Shown: piece by piece, positions 1-7,261 of the stretch | Layout of the letters: the number at the start of each line of letters is the position of its first letter | Position numbering within the stretch: position 1 is the stretch's first letter | From: Anaerolineales bacterium | GTDB lineage: Bacteria > Chloroflexota > Anaerolineae > 4572-78 > NAK82 | Assembly (NCBI GenBank): GCA_024643945.1 | Contig: JAHELX010000049.1 | Span: forward strand, 1 to 17,865 | Direction: 5' to 3' | DNA length: 17,865 nt | Position numbers and translations under genes: made by a program | Notes under the pieces: model-generated | Told to the model about the DNA's origin: nothing | Database searches by the model: none | What the model saw: the letters and a program-made list of their open reading frames with translations, nothing else

Positions 1-2122
1 TGAAGTCAAAGCGGTCGTAGATGCTATACGGTTCGGCGCGGCGGATGTCGTAGGGCACGCCCACCGCCCGCAGCATGGGGCCGGTGACACCATGAGCGAT
101 AGCCACTTCGGGCGGGATGACGCCCACCCCCTTGGTCCGGGCCACCAGAATCTCGTTGTCGCTGAGCAGTTGTTCCAACTCATCCAGCTTGCGCGGCAGC
201 CGGTCGTGTGCCAGGTAGCGGGCGCGGTTCAGCCAGTCCTCGCTCACGTCGTGCGCCACACCGCCAAAGCGCATGTAATTGCACATCATACGCGAGCCAC
301 TGGCTTCTTCAAACAAATCCAGGATCAGCTCGCGTTCCTTGAAGGCGTAGAACATGGGCGTAAAGGCCGATACCCCCATTTCGTTGAGCAAGAACCCCAC
401 CAGCATGACATGGCTGAGCACCCGGTTGAATTCCGCCATGATCACCCGCAGGTATTGGGCGCGTTCCGGCACCATCCCATCCCCCATCAACTTCTCGACC
501 GCCAGCGCGTAAGCGAAGTTATTGCCCATCGAGTTGAAGTAGTCCAGGCGGTCCGTGTAGGGCATATTCATCAGCCAGCCGTTGCGCTCGCCGATCTTCT
601 CGTGATTGCGGTGCAGGTAACCCAGCACCGGCTCCAGGTCGACCACCGTCTCGCCGTCCAGGGCGACCACCATGCGGAAGACGCCGTGCGTGCTGGGATG
701 CTGGGGACCTATGTTGACGACGATCTTCTGAGTGCGCAGGCCGGTCCGTGGTAGGTCCCTGGCACCCACGGTAGCCAATGCTTCTCCTGGCGAGACCCAT
801 TCGTCGGGATCCCAATCCTCACCCTCCGGGTACTCCGCGGGATAGACCACGTTCTTGAAGAAGGGGTTCTTGGACTCGGCCAGCTCGTGATGCCCGCTCG
901 GCCAGCGGCTGTTGAAAGGCTTGGTGGGTTCTTCGTAGTACGCTTCCTCGTAGTCTTTGCGCATCGGGTGACCGTGAAAACCTTCCCACAAGAGGATGCG
1001 TTTCAGGTTGGGGTGCCCGGGGAAGCGGATGCCGTACAGGTCCCAAATCTCGCGCTCTTGTAGATCGGCGCTGGGCCAAACTGAGGTCAGGGACGGGATC
1101 ACCGGCTCCTCTTCCATCGCCCGGACCTTGAGCACCAGCGGTCCCCCACCCCGGCTGGTGGAATAGAGGTGATAGACCACCTCGAAGCGGGGCGCGCGCC
1201 CCAGGTAGTCTACGCCTGTCACGTTCGAGAGCAGATCGTAGGCCAGGTCCTCGGCATCACGCAAATACTCCCCGACCTGGATCAGGCGTGCCGGGTCCAC
1301 CACCAGCGTATCCTTTTCCGGGGTGACAGTCCCTTCGCCCAGCGCCCGCTGGATACGATCCGCCAGGACCTGGGTTTCCTCGGTAGGGGTGATGTCCCAG
1401 GTGGGGAGCTTTAGCGTCTTGCTGATGGCCTTCTTCGGTTTGGCCTCGGCTGCCTCAGCCTCCGGCTCCTCACCCGCCGCTTCCTGGGCTGCTTCCGCGC
1501 GTCGTTTGGCCAACTCTTCCTTGATGGTCGCAACCTGGCGCGGGTCAAAGATGTCGGGCCCCAGGACCGGCACCGGGATGGCCTCGTTGCGCTGGTCTTT
1601 GCGATACCAGGACACCTGGGTGATGGATTGTCCCTTGATCTTCTCCTGGAGTTTGATCAGCCCCTGCAAGAACGCCTGTGGCGTGGGCGGACAGCCAGGC
1701 ACGTAAACATCCACCGGCAGGTACTTGTCAATGCCCGAGACCACGTTGTAGCCCTCTTTGAAGGGGCCCCCCGCCGTGGCGCAGGCGCCCATGGCGATCA
1801 CATATTTCGGTTCCGCCATCTGGTTATACAGCCGCACAATCGAAGGGGCCATCTTCTTGGTGACCGTGCCCGACACGACCATCAGGTCGGCCTGGCGTGG
1901 GGAAGCCCGCGCTAACTCGGCGCCGAAGCGGGCCAGGTCGTAGCGGGCCGTGCCGGAGGCGAAAAACTCGATGGCGCAGCACGCCAGGCCAAATGCTATC
2001 GGCCAGATAGAATACATCCGGCCCCAATTGTAAAGGCTGTCCACACCGGCGATGAAGACATTTCGTTTGAGTTCTTCTGGCACCACAGGCTGTTCGGATT
2101 GAGACAGGGGTTGTACGGCCAT
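1..2122 (-). CDS. nuoBCD: NADH-quinone oxidoreductase NuoB-NuoC-NuoD triple fusion (3' end outside window)
   Basis: Complex I connecting module that carries electrons to the quinone site, cytoplasmic side of the membrane. I read the minus strand from ATG at 2122 and found no stop in this frame down to base 1, giving 707 residues. NuoB spans about 20-200 and keeps all four ligands of cluster N2: C48, C49, C114 and C144 ([26 protein letters not shown]). An Ala/Glu/Lys-rich linker (about 205-250) leads to NuoC (about 265-420), with [16 protein letters not shown] near 347 and GHPMRKDY. A second linker leads to NuoD from about 460, with [13 protein letters not shown] and [15 protein letters not shown]. 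About 245 of the usual roughly 400 NuoD residues are in the window. GGGAGG lies 14 nt before the ATG; an in-frame TGA lies a few codons upstream. NuoC-D fusions are well known; adding NuoB is unusual. No nuoA-like gene precedes it. Confidence 0.95.
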   Translation of the reverse strand, partial: MAVQPLSQSEQPVVPEELKRNVFIAGVDSLYNWGRMYSIWPIAFGLACCAIEFFASGTARYDLARFGAELARASPRQADLMVVSGTVTKKMAPSIVRLYNQMAEPKYVIAMGACATAGGPFKEGYNVVSGIDKYLPVDVYVPGCPPTPQAFLQGLIKLQEKIKGQSITQVSWYRKDQRNEAIPVPVLGPDIFDPRQVATIKEELAKRRAEAAQEAAGEEPEAEAAEAKPKKAISKTLKLPTWDITPTEETQVLADRIQRALGEGTVTPEKDTLVVDPARLIQVGEYLRDAEDLAYDLLSNVTGVDYLGRAPRFEVVYHLYSTSRGGGPLVLKVRAMEEEPVIPSLTSVWPSADLQEREIWDLYGIRFPGHPNLKRILLWEGFHGHPMRKDYEEAYYEEPTKPFNSRWPSGHHELAESKNPFFKNVVYPAEYPEGEDWDPDEWVSPGEALATVGARDLPRTGLRTQKIVVNIGPQHPSTHGVFRMVVALDGETVVDLEPVLGYLHRNHEKIGERNGWLMNMPYTDRLDYFNSMGNNFAYALAVEKLMGDGMVPERAQYLRVIMAEFNRVLSHVMLVGFLLNEMGVSAFTPMFYAFKERELILDLFEEASGSRMMCNYMRFGGVAHDVSEDWLNRARYLAHDRLPRKLDELEQLLSDNEILVARTKGVGVIPPEVAIAHGVTGPMLRAVGVPYDIRRAEPYSIYDRFDF

Positions 2123-2224
2123 GGTTAGGAAATGAACCTCCCTTCGTCACTTTTTGCTTCTTCGGTTTCAATTCGCTTGATCGGCGGCGCGGAGATGGGG
2201 ATGCGCTTGTGTTCTAATAGAATA

Positions 2225-2253
2225 ATCTTATCACGCTTTATATATCCCAGCAA
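2225..2253 (-). promoter_or_regulatory. Candidate sigma70-type promoter for nuoBCD
   Basis: On the minus strand TTGCTG (2253-2248) and TAAGAT (2230-2225) are separated by exactly 17 bp in an AT-rich patch. The match to TTGACA/TATAAT is partial: three and four of six bases. Transcription would start near 2218 and leave a leader of roughly 95 nt before the nuoBCD start. Inferred from sequence resemblance only. Confidence 0.35.
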
Positions 2254-2408
2254 CATTGTTAACATATTTCCAGCCGATAGTTGCATAGCACAAGAAAGCT
2301 GCTTAGTGGACCAGCCAAGGTGTCTGCGATTCGTCAAAACGGCAGATGGGGACGATATCACTGATACCAGTGGCTAAATATCAACACATTCACGCCGGCC
2401 AAGGCCTG

Positions 2409-2430
2409 TGCGCTTCGCTCAGGATGACAG
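2409..2430. repeat. Fragment resembling a widespread intergenic repeat
   Basis: The plus strand contains GCGCTTCGCTCAGGATGACA. Its complement (TGTCATCCTGAGCGAAGC) matches, from memory, a short sequence often scattered through intergenic DNA of many bacteria, including Chloroflexota. Only one copy is in the window, so calling it a repeat rests on recall rather than on anything visible here. Confidence 0.35.
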
Positions 2431-2531
2431 ATTCGCCCTCAATTAGAAATTCGCCTAATATATGTCTACGAAGGTTATAGGCGGAAGTTGATTCGAGTGT
2501 GGGTGACTGAGTGACGGAAGGGGTGGAAGCT

Positions 2532-3953
2532 ATGAATCCAAGCAGCCATACCCTGAGACGGCGAGTTGCCGTTCTACGCTGGGCGTTCCCGGCTACCTTA
2601 GCCATGTTGGCTGCCCTGTACCAGCTTGGCCTGGCACGTTGGGTGCTGGACAACTATGGGGATCTAGCTCACTTCGGGGTAGAGATCGTCTTCTACAGTA
2701 CCGCTGGTCCTCTCCTGGCTTTTTGGATCTTGACCCTGATAGGCCGTTGGTTCGACGAAAAGGAGCGTGTCGAGAAGCAGGCTCGCTCGTTCGAACAGCG
2801 ATTGGCGTCAATTACAGCAGCTTCAGCGGATGCCATTCTCAGTCTCGGTCCTACCGGTCACATTGAATCCTGGAACCTCGGTGCTGAGCTTCTCTTTGGG
2901 TATCCGGCCGATGAGATGCGTGGCCAACCCTTCTCCAAGCTGTTCGGGGGTGGCGAGAGAGCCAGGGTCGAGTTTCAGTGGCTGGCTGAGACTGTCCCGC
3001 AAACCGGCTTTATTCGCGGGCACGAGACAACCTGCCGCGATGCCAACGGCCGTGAAATTGCCGTTGAATTGACAGCAACCCACCTCACTGATGAGGCCGG
3101 GCACGCCCTCGGCATGTCAGTCATCCTGCGGGATATCACGGAGCGCAAGCGCCGCGAGGAAGAAATCCGTCGAATCAATGCCAGCCTGAATGAGCAAGTG
3201 GCCGAGCGGACTCGCGAACTGGCCGAAAAAGTCGAAGAACTTGCCCGGGCAAACGCAGATCTCCAGGACCTCGACAAGATGCGTTCTGAGTTTGTCTCAG
3301 TCGTCTCCCACCAGATCCGCGCGCCGCTCACCAACATGCGCGGGGCTGTCGAACACATGCAGACCCGTTGCAGCGCCGTCAACCCAACTTGCTCGCGCAT
3401 GTTTCTCATTCTCGATCAACAAACCGAACGTCTCGATCGTCTCGTGCAGGATGTGCTGAACGCAGCTCGGCTCGAGACCGGAGAACTGGTGCTCAATCCC
3501 GAGCCTATCTCGCTGTTGCCGATCGTGCAGCAGGTAGTGGAGCAGACCCGGGCGCGCACAGCCGAAAGGCCATTCCGCATGCCGACGAAACCCGGACTGC
3601 CGCTGGTCTTCGCCGATCGCGATCGAGTGGCTGAAGTGTTAGCAAATCTGCTTGATAACGCCGACAAATACTCACCTCTGGGAAAAGAGGTGATCATCGA
3701 TGTCGGCGCCGATCAAACCCAGGTCACCCTGTCGGTCCGCGATTCCGGCCCAGGACTTCCGGCGGACGACCTTGAGCGTGTTTTTGAGAAGTTTTACCGC
3801 ACCGACAGCAGCGACTCGCAGGCGGCTTACGGCTATGGCCTGGGTTTATACGTCTGTCGCCGATTGGTGGAGGCGCAAGGTGGGCGCATTTGGGCTGAGA
3901 ATCATCCGGATGGCGGCGCGGTCTTCTTGTTCATGCTCCCAGTAGAGAGATAA
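2532..3953 (+). CDS. Membrane-anchored PAS sensor histidine kinase
   Basis: Autophosphorylating sensor kinase, 473 aa. Two hydrophobic segments (about residues 18-39 and 48-73, with only a short loop between them) anchor it. A PAS domain follows (about 80-205, ending in LRDITERKRREEEI), then a coiled coil and HisKA with the H-box VSHQIRAPL; the phospho-accepting His is residue 260. The ATPase domain shows the N-box LANLLDNADKYSP, G1 box DSGPGLP, F-box VFEKFYRTD and G2 box YGYGLGLYV. With almost no extracytoplasmic part, the signal is probably sensed by PAS in the cytoplasm or by the membrane segments. I chose ATG 2532, preceded by a purine-rich GGAAGGGGTGGAAG tract, over GTG 2511. The partner regulator follows after 2 bp. 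The signal is unknown; the respiratory operon downstream makes a redox cue a reasonable guess. Confidence 0.9.
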   Translation: MNPSSHTLRRRVAVLRWAFPATLAMLAALYQLGLARWVLDNYGDLAHFGVEIVFYSTAGPLLAFWILTLIGRWFDEKERVEKQARSFEQRLASITAASADAILSLGPTGHIESWNLGAELLFGYPADEMRGQPFSKLFGGGERARVEFQWLAETVPQTGFIRGHETTCRDANGREIAVELTATHLTDEAGHALGMSVILRDITERKRREEEIRRINASLNEQVAERTRELAEKVEELARANADLQDLDKMRSEFVSVVSHQIRAPLTNMRGAVEHMQTRCSAVNPTCSRMFLILDQQTERLDRLVQDVLNAARLETGELVLNPEPISLLPIVQQVVEQTRARTAERPFRMPTKPGLPLVFADRDRVAEVLANLLDNADKYSPLGKEVIIDVGADQTQVTLSVRDSGPGLPADDLERVFEKFYRTDSSDSQAAYGYGLGLYVCRRLVEAQGGRIWAENHPDGGAVFLFMLPVER

Positions 3954-3955
3954 CG

Positions 3956-4636
3956 ATGGGCCACCCGACTATCTTGCTGATTGACGACGATAGGACGCTG
4001 CTCGAATTGCTCTCTGATCAGGTGGAGACAGCAGGCTATCACCCTATGGTTGCGAGTGATGGCCCGGGCGGCCTGCGCCTGGCAGATCAAACGCCGCCGG
4101 ACCTGGTGGTACTGGATGTGATGATGCCCGGCATGGACGGCTGGGAAGTATGCCGACGGCTGCGCGAGAAGTCTACCGTCCCGATCATTATGCTCACGGC
4201 CAAGGGAGAAGAACTTGACAAGCTGCGCGGATTCCGCCTCGGCGTGGATGACTACGTGACGAAGCCGTTCTCCTTCGCCGAACTGGTAGCACGGGTAGGC
4301 GCGGTGTTGGCGCGTACTACGCACGCGCCTGCCAAGTCCCACAGCATAACCAGCGGCGACTTAACTATTGACTTCGACCGGCGGCGCGTGACCGTGGCCG
4401 GCCGCGTGATTGACCTTACCCCTACCGAGTACCGCTTGCTGGAAGCGCTCGCCCACCACCCTAACCGGACCCTTTCTAGCGAGCATCTGCTCAACCAGGT
4501 GTGGGGAGCGGAATATGCTGGCGAAGTTGAACACGTCAAGCACTACATCTGGACACTGCGCAAGAAGATCGAGGCCGATCCGGGCGACCCGAAGCATTTG
4601 ATCACCGAACGCGGGTTTGGGTATCGCTTCGAGTAA
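3956..4636 (+). CDS. OmpR/PhoB-type response regulator
   Basis: DNA-binding regulator of 226 aa, almost certainly the partner of the kinase ending 2 bp upstream. The receiver domain (about 4-118) has the acidic pocket D10-D12, the phospho-acceptor D54 in VVLDVMMPGMDG, the conserved Thr in IIMLTAKG and the Lys in DYVTKPFS. The C-terminal winged helix (about 130-226) has the family features LTPTEYRLLEALA, a recognition region VKHYIWTLRKKIE and the closing wing GFGYRFE. It should bind direct repeats as a phosphorylated dimer. The nearest downstream target is the flavoprotein/cytochrome operon starting at 4710, 73 bp away. Regulation of that operon is inferred from position only. Confidence 0.94.
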   Translation: MGHPTILLIDDDRTLLELLSDQVETAGYHPMVASDGPGGLRLADQTPPDLVVLDVMMPGMDGWEVCRRLREKSTVPIIMLTAKGEELDKLRGFRLGVDDYVTKPFSFAELVARVGAVLARTTHAPAKSHSITSGDLTIDFDRRRVTVAGRVIDLTPTEYRLLEALAHHPNRTLSSEHLLNQVWGAEYAGEVEHVKHYIWTLRKKIEADPGDPKHLITERGFGYRFE

Positions 4637-4709
4637 TCTCCACCTCCTTCACACCCTGCCTAGACCTGATTTACACCTTTCTCTGATAGACTACACGCTA
4701 GGAGGCAAT

Positions 4710-6641
4710 ATGTCCGAAGCTCCCTACCGTGTTTCTATCCCTGATTTCACCTTCTATCAACAAACCGTCGCCTGTCAGTTCGCGTGCCCGGTACGCACCG
4801 ACGCCCGCGGCTACGTCACGGCTGTTGCGCGCGGTGAGTTCGAGCGCGCTTACCTCATCGCGCGTGCCAGCAACCCCTTTGCTTCCACCTGTGGCTGGGT
4901 GTGTGGCGCACCGTGTGAGGCGGCCTGCCGGCGCGGGAAGATTGATGCCCCGATTGCCATTCGCGCCCTCAAACGCTTTGTCAACGATCGCTATGGCGTG
5001 TACCTGGGCGAGACTGGCGAATCCCGGCAGCCTCCGGCCTGGCCTGGCTACGTCGGCCCGACTGTCACTTTTGATCTCGGCAACTCGACCCTACCCAGCA
5101 GTCGCAGTGGGCTGAGCGCCGCCCGTCGGCGCGGAGACAAAACCGGCAAACACGTCGCCATCGTTGGCGCAGGCCCAGCCGGACTGTCGTGCGCGCATGA
5201 CCTGGCCTTACTCGGCCACGAAGTCACCCTCTTCGATTCAGCCCCCGTTGCCGGCGGTATGTTGCGCCTCGGCGTTCCCGAATACCGTCTACCCCGCGAA
5301 CTGATTGATCTTGAAATCCAGGCTATCCTCGCCCTCGGTCCGAGGCTCAAACTCAACCAGGCCCTCGGCCACGACTTCACGCTCGCAGATTTGCGCCGGG
5401 ACTTCGATGCCGTGTTCCTAGCCATCGGCACCTACCGGAGCCGCAACCTCAACGTGGAAGGCGAACAATTAGATGCAGTTCTGCGCGCAGTGGATTTTCT
5501 GATCAATGTGAACCTCGGCGGCTACAACCTCGATCTCGGTAAGCGCGTGCTGGTGATCGGCGGCGGCAATGTGGCCATGGACGTGGCTCGCACCGCCGCG
5601 CGCCTCGGTCACCCAGCCCAGTCAGGTGGCGACCTCGAAGTGGCCCTGGACGTGGCACGGGCCGCCCGCCGCCTCGGTGCGACCCAGGAAGTGCATTGCC
5701 TGGTGGTCGAAGCCCGGCACGAAATGCTTGCTGATTCCTTCGAGATCGCCGAAGCGGAAGAGGAAGGCGTGGTAATCCACAACCATGTCGCGCCCAAACG
5801 CATTCTCGGCGCAGAGGGGCGTGCGGTCGGCCTTGAGACGCTGCACGTTGCGAGAACTTTCGACGAGCATGGGCGCTTCAACCCGCAATTGGTCCCGGGC
5901 ACCGAAAAGGTCTGGGAGTGCGATAGCGTGATCGTTTCCATCGGGCAGACCGGTGAACTGGAATGGGTGCAGCCTGATGATGGTCTGGAAGTCACGCCCC
6001 GCGGCACGCTGGCGGTGGACAGGGAATCACTGATGACGACCTCGCCCGGTGTGTTTGCTGGCGGCGACATCGCCTTCGGCCCGCGCCTGATCATCAACGC
6101 CGTCGCCGATGGTCAGCGCGCGGCGCGTGGCATCCACGCCTATCTGCAAAAGGTTCAGCCGCGCCTCGTTCACAAGGGTTTCTTCACGCCCATCCCCAAA
6201 CGCCAATATCCAAATGTCGGCCCGCTGCGCGACTACCTGCGCTGGCCGCGCCGCCAACCGCCCGCGCTGCCGGTCGAGAGGCGCATCGGAGTGGCCCGGG
6301 TGGAGATGGGCTTTGACGAAGATACGGCACGCGAACAAGGCGGACGCTGTTTGATCTGCACTCTCAATCCGATCTTCGACGGCGACCTGTGCATCCTGTG
6401 TAATGGCTGTGTGGATGTATGCCCAACCGACTGCCTGAAACTCGTACCGGTCTCAGCAGTGTCGGGCGACGAAACGGTAGCCAGCATCATCGAACGCCAC
6501 ACGGTAGCGGGGTCAACGCCCAGCGCAATGCTGTTCGACCCGGCGCGCTGTATCCGTTGTGGACTGTGCGCAGCCCGCTGCCCGACGGAAGCCGTCAGAA
6601 TGGAATCATTCCGTTTCGCTGAAGAGGTGTTGTTTGAGTAA
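4710..6641 (+). CDS. GltD-like NAD(P)H/FAD oxidoreductase with C-terminal two-cluster ferredoxin domain
   Basis: Probable electron-transfer flavoprotein, 643 aa, cytoplasmic. The N-terminal iron-sulfur domain of the GltD/DPYD type has C22, C26, C61, C65, C69 and C73. An FAD site follows (VAIVGAGPAGLSCA, about 149) with GGMLRLGVPEYRLPR, then an NAD(P) site (VLVIGGGNVAMDVA, about 280) and the C-terminal FAD motif GVFAGGD. The tail adds two [4Fe-4S] motifs: C561-C564-C567-C571-P and C614-C617-C620-C624-P, preceded by C547/C550. GltD proteins lack this ferredoxin tail, so glutamate synthesis is unlikely, and no GltB is present. An in-frame 69-nt duplication lies in the NAD(P) region. ATG 4710 has AGGAGG 5 nt upstream; a longer TTG-initiated frame into the regulator gene lacks support. 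It heads an operon for a b6f-like complex, so NAD(P)H or ferredoxin exchange with that complex is the inferred role. Confidence 0.88.
   Translation: MSEAPYRVSIPDFTFYQQTVACQFACPVRTDARGYVTAVARGEFERAYLIARASNPFASTCGWVCGAPCEAACRRGKIDAPIAIRALKRFVNDRYGVYLGETGESRQPPAWPGYVGPTVTFDLGNSTLPSSRSGLSAARRRGDKTGKHVAIVGAGPAGLSCAHDLALLGHEVTLFDSAPVAGGMLRLGVPEYRLPRELIDLEIQAILALGPRLKLNQALGHDFTLADLRRDFDAVFLAIGTYRSRNLNVEGEQLDAVLRAVDFLINVNLGGYNLDLGKRVLVIGGGNVAMDVARTAARLGHPAQSGGDLEVALDVARAARRLGATQEVHCLVVEARHEMLADSFEIAEAEEEGVVIHNHVAPKRILGAEGRAVGLETLHVARTFDEHGRFNPQLVPGTEKVWECDSVIVSIGQTGELEWVQPDDGLEVTPRGTLAVDRESLMTTSPGVFAGGDIAFGPRLIINAVADGQRAARGIHAYLQKVQPRLVHKGFFTPIPKRQYPNVGPLRDYLRWPRRQPPALPVERRIGVARVEMGFDEDTAREQGGRCLICTLNPIFDGDLCILCNGCVDVCPTDCLKLVPVSAVSGDETVASIIERHTVAGSTPSAMLFDPARCIRCGLCAARCPTEAVRMESFRFAEEVLFE
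5568..5678 (+). repeat. In-frame 69-nt tandem duplication inside the flavoprotein gene
   Basis: Two copies of a segment start 69 nt (23 codons) apart. Bases 5568-5609 and 5637-5678 match at 33 of 42 positions by eye and encode NVAMDVARTAARLG and EVALDVARAARRLG. The first copy is the helix after the GGGN turn of the NAD(P)-binding Rossmann fold, so the helix sequence is present twice, joined by HPAQSGGDL. Confidence 0.85.
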
Positions 6642-6664
6642 TCTGCAAAAGGAGGGAACATTGT

Positions 6665-6688
6665 ATGAACCATCTCAATTTCTGGTAA
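6665..6688 (+). other. Seven-codon reading frame with a strong ribosome binding site
   Basis: ATG at 6665 encodes MNHLNFW and then TAA. It follows AAAGGAGGG (6648-6655) at a good 8-9 nt spacing, in the 110-bp gap between the flavoprotein and the copper protein. This could be a short leader peptide, a remnant of a lost gene, or chance. I do not recognise the peptide. Confidence 0.3.
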
Positions 6689-6751
6689 ACGCAATCAGAG
6701 TTCATTTGGGTTGGGAGTGACTCGGTCTCAAGTCAAGGTAAGGAGGAAATG

Positions 6752-7171
6752 ATGCGTAAACAATCTATCGCTCTGCTTATTATGATCCTATCCCTGGTCG
6801 TGCTGTCCCTGGCGGCTTGCGGCGGCGGCAAAGCGGCCGGTGGCCCCACTGAAGTCCATATCAAAATGAGCGAATTCAAGTTTGAGATGGATAAGACTAG
6901 CATCCCGGCCGGGCCGGTGAAGTTTATCTTTGATAATGCGGGCAACGAGACGCACGAAGCGGTCCTGGAACGCGCCGGCGATGTCGACAAGCCGTTCGAG
7001 GTCAACGGCAAGGAATCGGAAGTGGAAGATGTTGAGCCTGGCCAGTCTGCCACGCTGGAGTGGACCATCGACCAGCCGGGCCAGTATCAACTGGGCTGCC
7101 ATATTATAGAGAACAACGAGGATCACTACGCATCTGGCATGGTAATTGCCTTTGCCGTTACCGCGCCCTGA
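6752..7171 (+). CDS. Blue-copper (cupredoxin) lipoprotein
   Basis: Small electron carrier, 139 aa, predicted to be lipid-anchored on the outer face of the membrane. The signal peptide ends in the lipobox LSLAAC with C23 followed by GGG. The rest is a single cupredoxin fold (EFKFEMDKTSIPAGPVKF, then DNAGNETHEAVLE). Candidate type-1 copper ligands are H68, C116, H125 and M130. The spacing C116-x8-H125-x4-M130 is longer than the usual CxxxxH loop, and H117 next to the Cys is an alternative ligand. Two ATGs are adjacent; the second (6752) sits 5 nt after AGGAGG while the first (6749) sits only 2 nt away, so I chose the second. Its place inside a Rieske/cytochrome b operon suggests it accepts electrons from that complex, as auracyanin is thought to do in Chloroflexus. 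Copper binding itself is inferred from the ligand pattern. Confidence 0.85.
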   Translation: MRKQSIALLIMILSLVVLSLAACGGGKAAGGPTEVHIKMSEFKFEMDKTSIPAGPVKFIFDNAGNETHEAVLERAGDVDKPFEVNGKESEVEDVEPGQSATLEWTIDQPGQYQLGCHIIENNEDHYASGMVIAFAVTAP

Positions 7172-7193
7172 AGCATTTCCCACTCATTCGGCC

Positions 7194-7256
7194 ATGGCCC
7201 TGGTAGTGATTCTGAGCTTCCTGACGGCTTGCCGGGGCCATGGTCACGGAGGGTAA
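7194..7256 (+). other. Tiny lipoprotein-signal-like reading frame (20 codons)
   Basis: ATG 7194 to TAA 7254-7256 encodes [20 protein letters not shown]. It looks like a lipoprotein signal peptide with a lipobox (FLTAC) and almost nothing after it except a His/Gly tail. It lies wholly between the copper protein and cytochrome b and overlaps the cytochrome b ribosome site. No Shine-Dalgarno sequence is visible in front of it. It may be a remnant of a deleted lipoprotein gene, a coupling leader, or a real microprotein. Confidence 0.25.
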
Positions 7257-7261
7257 GTTGC

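Larger units (their letters stand above)
2123..2531. other. Divergent intergenic region between nuoBCD and the sensor kinase
   Basis: About 400 bp, clearly more AT-rich than its surroundings. It holds a candidate minus-strand promoter at 2225-2253, a small dyad CACTG-ATAC-CAGTG at 2359-2372 that could be an operator, and a repeat-like stretch at 2409-2430. TAATAT at 2456-2461 resembles a -10 box facing the kinase, but I see no convincing -35 box at the right distance. No convincing protein gene is visible. A 46-codon minus-strand frame (2265-2125) ends 2 nt before the nuoBCD start and is treated as a weak possibility only. Confidence 0.7.

Noticed and set aside
92..754. 220-codon plus-strand frame
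   Set aside because: It is antisense to the NuoD/NuoC part of the fusion gene, whose family motifs are unmistakable; the plus-strand product has the His/Gln/Val-rich look of a reverse-frame shadow.
2132..2377. 81-codon plus-strand frame in the divergent region
   Set aside because: It has no ribosome site, its composition is unlike the coding genes here, and it overlaps the better-supported promoter region.
4617..4709. TTG-initiated N-terminal extension of the flavoprotein
   Set aside because: It overlaps the regulator gene end and lacks a ribosome site, whereas ATG 4710 has AGGAGG at ideal distance and the family N-terminus begins after it.
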